64,000 bases of DNA. Origin: JANQPX01 sp041398025 (GTDB taxonomy: Bacteria > Pseudomonadota > Alphaproteobacteria > Geminicoccales > Geminicoccaceae). Within the stretch, counting starts at the first letter, position 1; every line of letters starts with the position of its first letter. A program made the position numbers and the translations under genes. The stretch lies in NCBI GenBank assembly GCA_041398025.1, contig JAWKVM010000020.1, forward strand, positions 168,963 through 232,962, read 5' to 3'. Under the pieces are notes generated by a model that was not told the origin of the DNA, ran no database searches, and saw only the letters and a program-made list of their open reading frames with translations. This document shows positions 1-8,501 of the stretch, piece by piece.

Positions 1-55
1 GGCTCCCGCAAGCAGGCCCCTGCCGCAGCATGAACAGGAAAGCCTCTCCCATCAT
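1..55 (-). CDS. Possible 5' end of a minus-strand gene leaving the window
   Basis: Reading leftward from two adjacent ATG codons at 55-50 there is an uninterrupted frame (MMGEAFLFMLRQG...) to the window edge. A GAGGAG purine stretch lies upstream at a longer than ideal distance of about 14 nt. Only some 18 codons are visible, so no family can be assigned. The remaining bases up to the TorD gene at 296 would be a divergent promoter region; I see no confident operator in it. Confidence 0.2.
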   Translation of the reverse strand, partial: MMGEAFLFMLRQGPACGS

Positions 56-295
56 AAGGGCGATGATGTCTCCTCTTCGGAGATGCCGCAAAATCCGGAA
101 AATCTGCAAGATTGCGAAGATAAGACATAATACGGCATTCTATTGCACGCTCATCAGCCCCTGGTCGGTCAGCGCTTCACGCTTGCCACCGATCATTCCA
201 GTCGTTACTTTTGAGTTAGTTTAAGAACAAAGTGGACCTGCCCTCGACTTGGGTGGAACCGCTTGGTCTGCTTTGGGGAGCGGCACAGGAAATCT

Positions 296-913
296 ATGGC
301 GTCATCGAGAGTTCGACCGATCGAATCGACCGGAGTCCTGCCTGAAGACGAGCTTCGGGCGAGCCAGTATCGGCTACTGGCGAGATTTCTGGCGAAGCCG
401 CCCGACGCAGGTCTGCTCGGGCTGGTCGGCGGGTTTTCCGGCGACGACACCGAGCTGGGCAAGGCTCTGGCGCTGCTCGCCCGCCTCGCCCGCAGCACCA
501 CGCCGGACAAGGCCTCGGAAGAATATCACGACCTGTTCATCGGCATGGGCCGCGGCGAGCTTCTGCCCTACGGCTCCTTCTATCTCACCGGCTTCCTGAA
601 CGAGAAGCCGCTCGCCCTGCTGCGCCGCGACATGGGCGTCATCGGCATCGCGCGCACCAAGGGGACTTCCGAGCCCGAGGATCACATCGCCGCACTTGCC
701 GAGATGATGGCCGGGCTGATCATGGGCGATTTCGGCGAGCCGCTCTCCGTCGCCGAACAGAAACGTTTTTTTAACCAACATTTGGCACCCTGGGCCGGGC
801 GGTTCTTCGCCGACCTGGAAAAGGCGAAGGCGGCGGCGCTGTACACGCCGGTCGGCACGCTCGGTCGGGTGTTCATGGAGATCGAGACGACGGCATTCGC
901 CATGGCAGCCTGA
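296..913 (+). CDS. TorD/DmsD-family molecular chaperone of the formate dehydrogenase operon
   Basis: Predicted 205-residue cytoplasmic redox-enzyme maturation chaperone. This family binds the twin-arginine leader or apo-form of molybdo-enzymes until cofactor insertion is complete. The visible family hallmark is the central stretch EYHDLFIGMGRGELLPYGSFY (split here as EYHDLFIGMG then RGELLPYGSFY), matching the YxxLFxG...PYxSxY signature of TorD proteins; the rest looks all-helical. I start it at the ATG at 296, preceded by AGGA with about 6 nt spacing, rather than at an in-frame ATG 33 bp upstream. It is the first gene of the fdh operon, so its client is presumably the Tat-exported FdhA encoded two genes later. 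Confidence 0.85.
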   Translation: MASSRVRPIESTGVLPEDELRASQYRLLARFLAKPPDAGLLGLVGGFSGDDTELGKALALLARLARSTTPDKASEEYHDLFIGMGRGELLPYGSFYLTGFLNEKPLALLRRDMGVIGIARTKGTSEPEDHIAALAEMMAGLIMGDFGEPLSVAEQKRFFNQHLAPWAGRFFADLEKAKAAALYTPVGTLGRVFMEIETTAFAMAA

Positions 914-1054
914 GGGGCTGCCCGGGTCGGATGGCCGGAAGATGCAGACATGCGAGACGGGAACGACGTTAACGCGCAGTAAGATCGAATGAGAAGGACA
1001 AGGGCATTGCCGACGAGGCCCTCTGGCGATCGGCGGAACGAGCGAGGTGGAACG

Positions 1055-1252
1055 ATGGACAGCAAGCAGAACGCAGCCACGGCGAAACGCCGGGACTTTC
1101 TGAAAATCGCGAGCGTGGGCGCCGCCTCGAGCGCTGCGGCCGCCGCTTTGGGGACGGCCGCATCAGCCGAAGCGGCCACGCCGAGCGAGACGTCTGCCGG
1201 CTATCGCGAAACCGCCCATGTCAAGCAAGCCTATGAGCTCGCGCGCTTCTAG
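1055..1252 (+). CDS. Formate dehydrogenase-region small Tat-target protein
   Basis: A 65-residue protein with a twin-arginine motif RRDFLK at residues 12-17, followed by an Ala-rich hydrophobic segment. It matches the small 'formate dehydrogenase region TAT target' peptides found just upstream of fdhA in many proteobacteria. Their role is not established; a helper in Tat export or assembly of the dehydrogenase is usually supposed. The start at 1055 follows GAGGTGG. The gene sits between the TorD chaperone and FdhA (28 bp upstream of it), which supports the assignment. Confidence 0.85.
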   Translation: MDSKQNAATAKRRDFLKIASVGAASSAAAAALGTAASAEAATPSETSAGYRETAHVKQAYELARF

Positions 1253-1279
1253 CGCCCGCTGGCCAAGCTGGAGACGACC

Positions 1280-4150
1280 ATGCTTCGAAAGAAAACCAAC
1301 GGTGCCGCGAGCATGCCTCACCTCGCGCAGGCTCTGCACGGCCTGACCGGCCACGCGGTCGACCGCCGCACCTTCCTCCGCCGTTCCGGCCTGACAGCAG
1401 GCGGTATCGCCGCGGCAGGTGCGCTGTCCGGCAGCATGGTGACCAGGGCCGAGGCGCAGACCGCCGCTGCCGCAGGCGTCGAAATCAAGAAGTCCATCTG
1501 CACCCATTGCTCGGTCGGCTGCACGGTCATGGCCGAGGTGTCAGACGGCGTCTGGGTCGGCCAGGAGCCGGGCTTCGACAGTCCGTTCAACCTCGGCGCC
1601 CATTGCGCCAAGGGGGCGTCGGTCCGGGAGCACGCCCATGGCGAGCGCCGCCTGAAATACCCGATGAAGCTGGTCGGTGGGAAATGGCAGAAGACCTCCT
1701 GGGAGGACGCGATCAACGAGATCGGCGACCAGATGCTCTCGATCCGCGAGGAGAGCGGCCCGGATTCGGTCTACTGGCTGGGCTCCGCCAAGCACTCCAA
1801 CGAGCAGGCCTATCTGTTCCGTAAATTCGCGGCGTTCTGGGGGTCGAACAATGTCGACCATCAGGCCCGCATCTGCCACTCCACCACGGTCTCGGGTGTC
1901 GCCAACACCTGGGGCTATGGCGCGATGACCAACAGCTACAACGACATCCACAACAGCCGCGCCATCTTCCTGATCGGCGGCAACCCGGCCGAGGCCCATC
2001 CGGTGTCGCTGCTGCATCTGCTGAAGGCGAAGGAGCAGAACAACGCGCCCTTGATCGTCTGCGATCCGCGCTTCACGCGCACGGCCGCCCATGCGGACGA
2101 ATATGTGCGCTTCCGTCCCGGCACCGACGTCGCCCTGGTCTGGGGCCTTCTCTGGCACATCTTCGACAATGAGTGGGAAGACCGGGAATTCATCAAGCAG
2201 CGCGTCTGGGGCATGGACCAGATCCGCGACGAGGTCGCGAAGTGGACACCCGAAGAGGTCGAGCGCGTCACCGGCGTGCCCGGCTCGCAGATGAAGCGGG
2301 TCGCGCGCACGCTGGCCAACAACCGACCCGGCACGGTGATCTGGTGCATGGGCGGCACGCAGCACACCAACGGCAACAACAACACCCGCGCCTATTGCGT
2401 GCTGCAGCTCGCTCTCGGCAATATGGGCAAGTCCGGCGGCGGCACCAACATCTTCCGCGGCCATGACAACGTCCAGGGCGCCACCGACCTCGGCGTCCTG
2501 TCGCACGATCTTCCGGGCTATTACGGCCTGCTGGAGGGCTCCTGGAAGCACTGGTGCCGGATCTGGGACGTCAACTATGACGACATGGTGGCGCGCTTCG
2601 CCTCCAAGGATCTGATGGAGACCGCGGGCATCCCGGTGTCCCGCTGGATCGACGGCGTGCTTGAGGACAAGGCCAACATGGACCAGGCGGACAATGTCCG
2701 CGCCATGGTCTTCTGGGGCCACGCGCCGAACTCGCAGACTCGCCTCGCCGAGATGAAGACGGCGATGGAGAAGCTCGACCTCCTGGTGGTGGTCGACCCC
2801 TACCCGACCTTCTCCGCCGTGCTCCACGACCGCACCGACGGCGTCTACCTGCTGCCGGCGGCCACCCAGTTCGAGACCTATGGCTCGGTCACGGCGTCTA
2901 ACCGCTCGATCCAGTGGCGCGACAAGGTGATCGACCCGGTGTTCGAGAGCCGGCCGGATCAGGACATCATCTACGCCTTCGCCGAGAAGTTCGGCTTCGC
3001 CGACGAGATGTTCAAGCATATCGCGGTCGAGGAGGGTGCGCCCTCGGTCGAGGACACGCTGCGTGAGATCAACAAGGGCATGTGGACCATCGGCTATACC
3101 GGCCAGTCGCCGGAGCGCCTGAAGCTGCACATGGCCAACCAGCACACCTTCGACAAGACCACGCTGCGCGCCAATGGCGGGCCGTGCGACGGTGACTATT
3201 ACGGCCTGCCCTGGCCCTGCTGGGGCACGGCGGAGCTGGGGCATCCCGGCACGCCCAACCTCTACGACACCTCGAAGCCGGTGTCCGAGGGCGGGCTCAC
3301 CTTCCGCGCGCGCTTCGGCGTCGAGAAGGACGGCGACAATCTGCTGGCCGAAGGCTCCTACAGCGTCGGCTCGGAGATCGAGGACGGCTATCCCGAGTTC
3401 ACCATGGCGATGCTCAAGGAGCTCGGCTGGGATAGCGATCTCACCGACGACGAGCGCGCCACCATCGAGGCGATCGCCGGCGACAAGACCAACTGGAAGA
3501 CCGACCTCTCGGGCGGCATCCAGCGGGTCGCGATCGCCCATGAATGCGCGCCCTTCGGCAATGCCAAGGCGCGCTGCGTGGTCTGGCAGTTCCCGGACCC
3601 GGTGCCGCTGCACCGCGAGCCGCTCTACACGCCGCGCCGCGACCTGGTCCAGGACTACCCGACCTACGAGGACCGGCAGATGTACCGCCTGCCGACCCGC
3701 TACGCCTCGATCCAGCAGCAGGATTTCTCGGAGGAGTTCCCGATCATCCTGACCTCGGGGCGTCTGGTGGAATATGAGGGCGGCGGCGACGAAAGCCGCT
3801 CCAACCCGTGGCTGGCCGAGCTGCAGCAGGACATGTTCTGCGAGCTCAACCCCTTCGATGCCAACTCCGCGGGCATCAAGGACGGCCAGATGATGTGGGT
3901 GCACTCGCCCGAGGGCTCCAAGGTCAGGGTCATGGCCATGGTCACCGAGCGGGTGGGACGCGGCGTCGCCTTCATGCCGTTCCACTTCGGCGGGCATTTC
4001 CAGGGCGAGGACCGGCGCGCCAAATACCCGAGCGGCGCCGATCCCTATGTCCTCGGCGAGGCGTCGAATACGGTTGGCACCTATGGCTACGACTCGGTGA
4101 CCAACATGCAGGAAACCAAGACCACGCTTTGCCGCATCGAAGCAGCGTAG
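1280..4150 (+). CDS. fdhA: Formate dehydrogenase catalytic (alpha) subunit, Tat-exported, Cys type
   Basis: A 956-residue molybdopterin (Mo/W-bisPGD) oxidoreductase predicted to oxidise formate to CO2 on the periplasmic side. A twin-arginine leader is visible (DRRTFLRRSG, R29-R30), ending near residue 60. A [4Fe-4S] site is formed by C74, C77, C81 and C109. The active-site motif ARICHS places Cys199-His200 where FdnG-type enzymes carry Sec/Cys-His, so this is the cysteine form and no UGA recoding is needed. The length suits the FdnG/FdhA class. The operon order is chaperone, Tat peptide, alpha, beta. No gamma cytochrome b subunit follows, so the electron exit from FdhB is not explained locally. 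Confidence 0.95.
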   Translation: MLRKKTNGAASMPHLAQALHGLTGHAVDRRTFLRRSGLTAGGIAAAGALSGSMVTRAEAQTAAAAGVEIKKSICTHCSVGCTVMAEVSDGVWVGQEPGFDSPFNLGAHCAKGASVREHAHGERRLKYPMKLVGGKWQKTSWEDAINEIGDQMLSIREESGPDSVYWLGSAKHSNEQAYLFRKFAAFWGSNNVDHQARICHSTTVSGVANTWGYGAMTNSYNDIHNSRAIFLIGGNPAEAHPVSLLHLLKAKEQNNAPLIVCDPRFTRTAAHADEYVRFRPGTDVALVWGLLWHIFDNEWEDREFIKQRVWGMDQIRDEVAKWTPEEVERVTGVPGSQMKRVARTLANNRPGTVIWCMGGTQHTNGNNNTRAYCVLQLALGNMGKSGGGTNIFRGHDNVQGATDLGVLSHDLPGYYGLLEGSWKHWCRIWDVNYDDMVARFASKDLMETAGIPVSRWIDGVLEDKANMDQADNVRAMVFWGHAPNSQTRLAEMKTAMEKLDLLVVVDPYPTFSAVLHDRTDGVYLLPAATQFETYGSVTASNRSIQWRDKVIDPVFESRPDQDIIYAFAEKFGFADEMFKHIAVEEGAPSVEDTLREINKGMWTIGYTGQSPERLKLHMANQHTFDKTTLRANGGPCDGDYYGLPWPCWGTAELGHPGTPNLYDTSKPVSEGGLTFRARFGVEKDGDNLLAEGSYSVGSEIEDGYPEFTMAMLKELGWDSDLTDDERATIEAIAGDKTNWKTDLSGGIQRVAIAHECAPFGNAKARCVVWQFPDPVPLHREPLYTPRRDLVQDYPTYEDRQMYRLPTRYASIQQQDFSEEFPIILTSGRLVEYEGGGDESRSNPWLAELQQDMFCELNPFDANSAGIKDGQMMWVHSPEGSKVRVMAMVTERVGRGVAFMPFHFGGHFQGEDRRAKYPSGADPYVLGEASNTVGTYGYDSVTNMQETKTTLCRIEAA

Positions 4151-4161
4151 GGAGCTGAACC

Positions 4162-4758
4162 ATGGCACGCATGAAATTTCTATGTGACGCCGAGCGCTGC
4201 ATCGAGTGCAATGCCTGCGTCACCGCCTGCAAGAACGAGCACGAGGTGCCCTGGGGCGTGAACCGCAGGCGCGTCGTCACCATCAATGACGGCTCGCCGG
4301 GCGAGCGTTCGATCTCGGTCGCCTGCATGCACTGCTCGGACGCGCCCTGCATGGCGGTCTGCCCGGTGGACTGCTTCTACCAGACCGACGAGGGCGTGGT
4401 GCTGCACTCGAAGGACCTCTGCATCGGCTGCGGCTACTGCTTCTACGCCTGCCCGTTCGGCGCCCCCCAATACCCGCAGGCCGGCAATTACGGCTCGCGC
4501 GGCAAGATGGACAAGTGCACCTTCTGCGCCGGCGGACCGGAGGCCAACAATTCGGCCGAGGAGTTCCAGAAATACGGCCGCAACCGTCTTGCCGAGGGCA
4601 AGCTGCCGCTCTGCGCCGAGATGTGCTCGACCAAGGCGCTGCTCGGCGGCGACGGCGACGTGCTTTCCGACATCTACCGCGAGCGGGTGGTCGCGCGCGG
4701 CTTCGGCTCCGGCGCCTGGGGCTGGGGCACGGCCTATCAGATCAAGGGCGACAGCTGA
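4162..4758 (+). CDS. fdhB: Formate dehydrogenase iron-sulfur (beta) subunit
   Basis: A 198-residue ferredoxin-like electron-transfer subunit, 11 bp after fdhA with GGAG ahead of its ATG. Cysteine groups for four [4Fe-4S] clusters are visible in order: CIECNACVTAC, CMHCSDAPC/CPVDC, CIGCGYCFYAC, and a split CTFC/CAEMC set near residue 120-155. It should wire FdhA to a quinone reductase or a soluble cytochrome. It lacks the C-terminal transmembrane anchor helix of FdnH: the C-terminus is short and Gly-rich (GSGAWGWGT). The complex could therefore be soluble or depend on a partner encoded elsewhere. Confidence 0.93.
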   Translation: MARMKFLCDAERCIECNACVTACKNEHEVPWGVNRRRVVTINDGSPGERSISVACMHCSDAPCMAVCPVDCFYQTDEGVVLHSKDLCIGCGYCFYACPFGAPQYPQAGNYGSRGKMDKCTFCAGGPEANNSAEEFQKYGRNRLAEGKLPLCAEMCSTKALLGGDGDVLSDIYRERVVARGFGSGAWGWGTAYQIKGDS

Positions 4759-4800
4759 TCGGCAGGCTCTGATCCTCTGAAAGCATCGAAACGTGACATC

Positions 4801-4825
4801 GGGGCGGCTGCGGCCGCCCCTTTTT
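4801..4825 (+). terminator. Rho-independent terminator of the fdh operon
   Basis: GGGGCGGC and GCCGCCCC form a perfect 8-bp G/C stem with a 4-nt loop, followed directly by TTTTT. It lies 43 bp after the fdhB stop codon and closes the operon. Confidence 0.9.
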
Positions 4826-4984
4826 GTCGCCGGCTGCGGGACTAATCCGGTTGCCTGCAGCACCCCGCTACCCGACCGTTCGGCCCCGCTTTCGGCCATC
4901 CGCGGTCGCTTTGATAGCTCATTTGTGCTAGAGAGGCGCCTTTGGCTCTGTGCCGACTGCTTGTAGGCGACGATGAGGTCTGCA

Positions 4985-6361
4985 ATGTCCGCTATGTTCA
5001 GAATGCTGGTGCTCGCGGCGAGCCTGGCCGCTTTGTCGGCTGCCGACGCGGCGGCTGTGGAATATGTTTGCCGCAAGAAGGACTCGTCGCTGCGCATCGC
5101 GATCGAAGTCGCAAGTCCGGGCCACACCCTGCCCTGCGAGGTCGTGGTCGAGGACGATCGCGGCGAGCGCGCCGTTCTTTACAGTGCCCAGTATGACCGG
5201 GACTACTGCCCGTCGCGCATCGAGAAAACCAGAGCCGAGGTCGAGCAGGAAGGCTGGGTCTGCGACAAGACCTCGGACGAGGCGATCGCCTCGAACCACG
5301 ACACCCCGGCCAATGAGGATGCCGGATCAAACCGCAGGGACGTCGGCGAAGCCCAGGTCGTGGCGCTGCAGCGATCCGACGAGGCTGCGGTGCCGGCCGC
5401 CGAGTCGGGCCGCAACGTCGTCGCCAGCCTTCGCTGCAACAAGGACGGCGAGATCCGCCATATCCAGATCGAGGTCGAGGATCCGAAGCGCGGCACGCCC
5501 TGCGAACTGCTCTATTGGCCGGACGGCGATCGGACCGGCCCCGGAGAGCTTCTCTGGCGCGCCGAGCACGACGCCGCCTTCTGCCCGTCGAGGCTGAGCA
5601 AGATCGTCGCCAAATGGACCGGCGAGGGATGGCAATGCGACGGCGACGGGCTGCAGACGGCGGCGCTCGAGTCGGCGCCCGATGGCTCGGCCGACGCAGG
5701 GCCGGTGCCCGTGGCCATCCCGGAGGCGCGCGACCCGGTTGAGGCATCGCCGGCGATCGCCCAACCCACACCGGCAACGGTCGAGTCCGTGGCTGCTACA
5801 GACGATGAGGCTGCAGACCGGCCGCAGCAGACCGCCGAGACGGCCCCGACATCGCCGGACGTCGCTATCTCCGATGAGGATATCGCGGAGAAGGATGCCG
5901 CGAAGGGCGATGTCGTCGCCGGACAGCAGGCGGAGGCGGAGACGGACCTGTCGGCCGATCCTGCTCTCGCGGCGGTGGTCGCCGCCGATGCCGAACGGGT
6001 CGGCGAGTGGATGGACGTCGAGCCTGCGATCGAGATCGCGGCGCGCGGTGATTTGAACGATGACGGCACGGACGACGCGGTGGTGGTTCTCGCCTATCAG
6101 TCCGAGCAGGCCGCCTACCGCCAGTATCTGATGAGCTATCTGGTGGCGGAGGGCGGCTACGAGCTCGCCGGCGTCAAGCTCCTGACCGGAGTCAGCCCGC
6201 CGCCGGCGCAGGCCCGGGTCGATCAGATCGACAAGGGCGTCATCTGGGTCACCCTGCCCCGTGAAGACGGGGCGAGCGCCGCGCACACCGGCTTCAAGCT
6301 GCACGATCAGCAGTTGATCGAGGTCGACGCCGGCAGCAATTCGCCAGCAGGCGGCAACTGA
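4985..6361 (+). CDS. Exported protein with duplicated Cys-rich domain and C-terminal DxNxDG domain
   Basis: Not a family I recognise. The 458-residue product has a Sec signal peptide (to about residue 24). Two homologous roughly 65-residue domains follow, each with the order Cys, PCE, CPSR, W-x-C. A long acidic Ala/Pro/Glu-rich linker leads to a C-terminal domain containing GDLNDDGTDD, which resembles the calcium loops of FG-GAP or dockerin-like repeats. Four cysteines per repeat suggest two disulfides, consistent with a periplasmic site. I prefer the ATG at 4985 (GAGG about 8 nt upstream) over the one at 4973. It is monocistronic, between the fdh terminator and a tRNA gene. Confidence 0.7.
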   Translation: MSAMFRMLVLAASLAALSAADAAAVEYVCRKKDSSLRIAIEVASPGHTLPCEVVVEDDRGERAVLYSAQYDRDYCPSRIEKTRAEVEQEGWVCDKTSDEAIASNHDTPANEDAGSNRRDVGEAQVVALQRSDEAAVPAAESGRNVVASLRCNKDGEIRHIQIEVEDPKRGTPCELLYWPDGDRTGPGELLWRAEHDAAFCPSRLSKIVAKWTGEGWQCDGDGLQTAALESAPDGSADAGPVPVAIPEARDPVEASPAIAQPTPATVESVAATDDEAADRPQQTAETAPTSPDVAISDEDIAEKDAAKGDVVAGQQAEAETDLSADPALAAVVAADAERVGEWMDVEPAIEIAARGDLNDDGTDDAVVVLAYQSEQAAYRQYLMSYLVAEGGYELAGVKLLTGVSPPPAQARVDQIDKGVIWVTLPREDGASAAHTGFKLHDQQLIEVDAGSNSPAGGN

Positions 6362-6442
6362 TGTGACATGCAGGGTTGCACCGCAAAGCCAAGGCTCGTA
6401 AGAAGCCCAGGGTAGAGCCTTGCAGGACGATGACATGACAGG

Positions 6443-6518
6443 GCCGGCGTAGCTCAACTGGTAGAGCATCCGCCTTGTAAGCGGGAGGTTGCGGGTTCAA
6501 GTCCTGCCGCCGGCACCA
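6443..6518 (+). tRNA. tRNA-Thr (anticodon TGT)
   Basis: A complete cloverleaf with a 7-bp acceptor stem (6443-6449 with 6508-6514) and a D arm beginning TAGCTCAACTGGTAGAGC. The anticodon stem-loop at 6469-6485 carries TGT at 6476-6478. The T arm contains GGTTCAAGTCC, the discriminator is A, and CCA is encoded at 6516-6518. It reads ACA threonine codons. The apparent minus-strand reading frame across it is a translation artefact of the tRNA. Confidence 0.97.
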
Positions 6519-6734
6519 TCGGATGGTCTGCGTCGGCGGGCGTTTTCGGCGTGTCGCGCCGTGTCAGCCGATACGATCGCGCTGACATCGTCGATCGGTC
6601 AGGGCTCATCCCGTTGCCGCTCCGACCGCACGCGATAAGGGTCTGAAATGAGTGCGACGCCCCGAATTGGGGCAGGATTTTGCTTTCCACAGCTCCCGTA
6701 AAGTGTTAGAAAACTGCAACTTTAGGCAAAGTTT

Positions 6735-6758
6735 CCTCAATTTCGATGTAAATTGAGG
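6735..6758 (+). promoter_or_regulatory. Stem-loop next to the Shine-Dalgarno of the gene at 6774
   Basis: CCTCAATTT and AAATTGAGG make a perfect 9-bp stem with a 6-nt loop. The 3' arm runs directly into the very strong purine-rich SD (GAGGAGGGGGG) 16-20 nt before the ATG at 6774. Such placement could influence ribosome access or mRNA stability. No riboswitch class is recognised. Confidence 0.4.
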
Positions 6759-6773
6759 AGGGGGGAGAGGTAA

Positions 6774-7283
6774 GTGATGAGGTGCTGGCGGACGATCACG
6801 CTGTCTCTCATCTCGGCGATGCTGTTTTTGTTGCCGGACTCGTCATCAGCCGAGACCAAGATCATCACCGACACAGGCAAAGAGCATGTGGGAGACGTGA
6901 TCTCTGCCGGGGTCAACACCCTGACGATGAAGCTGACGAGCAGCGGCTATCAGATCATTCCGGTGAAATCGATCGCATGGATCAAGGTCGATCTTGCGGA
7001 TGGTTCGCCGATCGAAGGCAACTTCATCGACTGGAGCAATGGCGAGATGGTCGTGCGGGTCGGCGATCGCGACGTCGGCGTGAGCAACGGCATCATCACC
7101 TCGGTCATCGACGTCAACGTGGCAGCCGGAGGGCCGAAGCTTTCGGCACCGCCTCCGCCGGCCTATGAACCCCCGCCCGCGGAAGCCCCGCCCGTCGAGG
7201 CGCCGGCGACGGTGGAGCCTGCACCCGCCGGCAATGCTCCGGCGCCGCAGCCCGAAAGTGTTCCGACGAACGCCACCATGTAG
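6774..7283 (+). CDS. Exported single-repeat protein, paralogue of the protein at 25336-26535
   Basis: A 169-residue product with a signal peptide (to about residue 26), one roughly 85-residue beta-rich domain, and a Pro/Ala/Glu-rich tail of about 50 residues. The segment IEGNFIDWSNGEM...VGVSNGII...VAAGGP aligns with ITGEFIDWSDGVF...VQVSRGVI...VTAGGP in the larger protein at 25336-26535. They share a domain family that I cannot name. Each copy neighbours a TAXI-type receptor gene, here 177 bp downstream. A periplasmic or envelope role is inferred from the signal peptide; the function is unknown. Confidence 0.75.
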   Translation: MMRCWRTITLSLISAMLFLLPDSSSAETKIITDTGKEHVGDVISAGVNTLTMKLTSSGYQIIPVKSIAWIKVDLADGSPIEGNFIDWSNGEMVVRVGDRDVGVSNGIITSVIDVNVAAGGPKLSAPPPPAYEPPPAEAPPVEAPATVEPAPAGNAPAPQPESVPTNATM

Positions 7284-7460
7284 CAGGTGAGCCGCGCGCA
7301 CGCGGCCTGCCGGTTATCGGTCAATTATGGAAATGGCAGGCTCATGTCGCGGCAGATGCAACCTAATTGGCAACCAGACTTTCTGACCGTTCGACATTGG
7401 AAAACCTTAAGATAATCCATGTCCGGGACAATCCGGATCAAGCAAGAGGAGTCACGTTTG

Positions 7461-8438
7461 ATGATGAGGAACGCTCTGCTTTTAGGCATGCTGGCGATGA
7501 TGGGGTTCGCCGGCTCGGCCATGGCTCAGTCCGACCTGGTGCAGACCAATCGCGACAAGGTCAACAAGCATGTCCTGGGCATCATGGCCGGACGGCCGGG
7601 ATCGACCGATCTCGACCAGGGCTATGATCTGGATATCGCCTTTTCCGACGGCTACGACCTCAGAATCCTGCCCATGGTCTCGCATGGCTCGGCAACGGAG
7701 TTTGAGGATCTGCTCTATCTGCGCGGCGTCGACATGGCGATCATTCAGCACGATGTCGTCGAGTTCATGGACAAGTATCAGATCTTTCCCGGCATCAAGA
7801 ATTCCGTCCGCATGATTGCGCCGCTCGGCATCGAGCCCTACCATATCCTGGCCTCGAAAGACATTCAGTCGATCTACGATCTCGCCGGCAAGAAGGTGAA
7901 TTTCGGCCGCACCGAATCCGGCACCTCGATGACCTCGAGCGTGGTGTTCGACGCGCTCGGCATTCCCGTCGATGTCACCAACTTCGATCACAAGATCGCC
8001 CTGGAAAAGATGCGCAAAGGCGAGATTGCCGCCATCGCGCGCACCACGGGCGCGCCCAGCTCCCTGTTCGAAGGCGTGAGCCCCGACGAGAACTTTCATT
8101 TCCTGCCGGTGCCCGCAAGCGGCGCGGTCGATGAAAATTACCGCGTGGTCAGCCTGACATCGGAGCAATATCCCAATCTGATCGCGCCCGGCCGCGTCAT
8201 CGAGACCATTGGCGTGTCCACCGTTCTCATCACCTATAACTGGCCGAAGGGCCACTCGCGCGGCGAGACGGTCGACCTGTTCACCAAGCGCTTCTTCGCC
8301 GGCTATGACAAGCTGCTGGAGGACGGCTTCCACGAGTCCTGGAAGACCATCGACATCTCGGAGGACGTGCCCGGCCTGACCCGGCACTGGTCCGCCGAGG
8401 AAGCTCTCCGTCAGATCAAGGTCGGCTCGTCCTCGTAG
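7461..8438 (+). CDS. TAXI-family (TRAP-type) solute receptor, orphan
   Basis: A 325-residue periplasmic binding protein of the TAXI family (TRAP-associated extracytoplasmic immunogenic protein). A signal peptide ends near AMA-QSD. The hallmark order is present: a MAGR.G.TDL N-terminal strand, then GYDLRILPMVSHGS, then DLLYLRGVDMAIIQHD. I start it at the ATG at 7461, with AGGAG upstream. TAXI receptors normally serve a fused DctQM (TRAP 4TM/12TM) permease, but none is encoded nearby. It may act as a sensor or scaffold, or serve a remote permease. It is a paralogue of the N-terminal part of the protein at 26896-28098. Confidence 0.82.
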   Translation: MMRNALLLGMLAMMGFAGSAMAQSDLVQTNRDKVNKHVLGIMAGRPGSTDLDQGYDLDIAFSDGYDLRILPMVSHGSATEFEDLLYLRGVDMAIIQHDVVEFMDKYQIFPGIKNSVRMIAPLGIEPYHILASKDIQSIYDLAGKKVNFGRTESGTSMTSSVVFDALGIPVDVTNFDHKIALEKMRKGEIAAIARTTGAPSSLFEGVSPDENFHFLPVPASGAVDENYRVVSLTSEQYPNLIAPGRVIETIGVSTVLITYNWPKGHSRGETVDLFTKRFFAGYDKLLEDGFHESWKTIDISEDVPGLTRHWSAEEALRQIKVGSSS

Positions 8439-8467
8439 GACCTCGGCGGCCACGACCAGTGATCGAG

Positions 8468-8497
8468 CCCGGCGCCTGAACAAGGCGCCGGGTTTTT
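8468..8497 (+). terminator. Rho-independent terminator after the TAXI gene
   Basis: CCCGGCGCC and GGCGCCGGG form a perfect 9-bp stem with a 7-nt loop, followed by TTTTT. It ends 29 bp after the plus-strand stop codon and just before the convergent PrpD-like gene. Confidence 0.9.
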
Positions 8498-8501
8498 GCT
8501 G

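Noticed and set aside
1871..1880. Possible selenocysteine in formate dehydrogenase
   Set aside because: The active-site codon is TGC (Cys199); there is no in-frame TGA.
1541..4168. An 875-codon minus-strand frame opposite fdhA
   Set aside because: Exactly mirrors fdhA codon periodicity; His/Arg/Gly-rich shadow with no recognisable motif.
6454..6690. Minus-strand frame encoding a protein ending in ...AAGLEPATSRLQ-type sequence across the tRNA gene
   Set aside because: This is the well-known artefact of translating the complement of a tRNA; tRNA-Thr occupies the site.
6443..8438. Genomic island integrated at tRNA-Thr
   Set aside because: No integrase and no duplicated tRNA 3' end could be found downstream.
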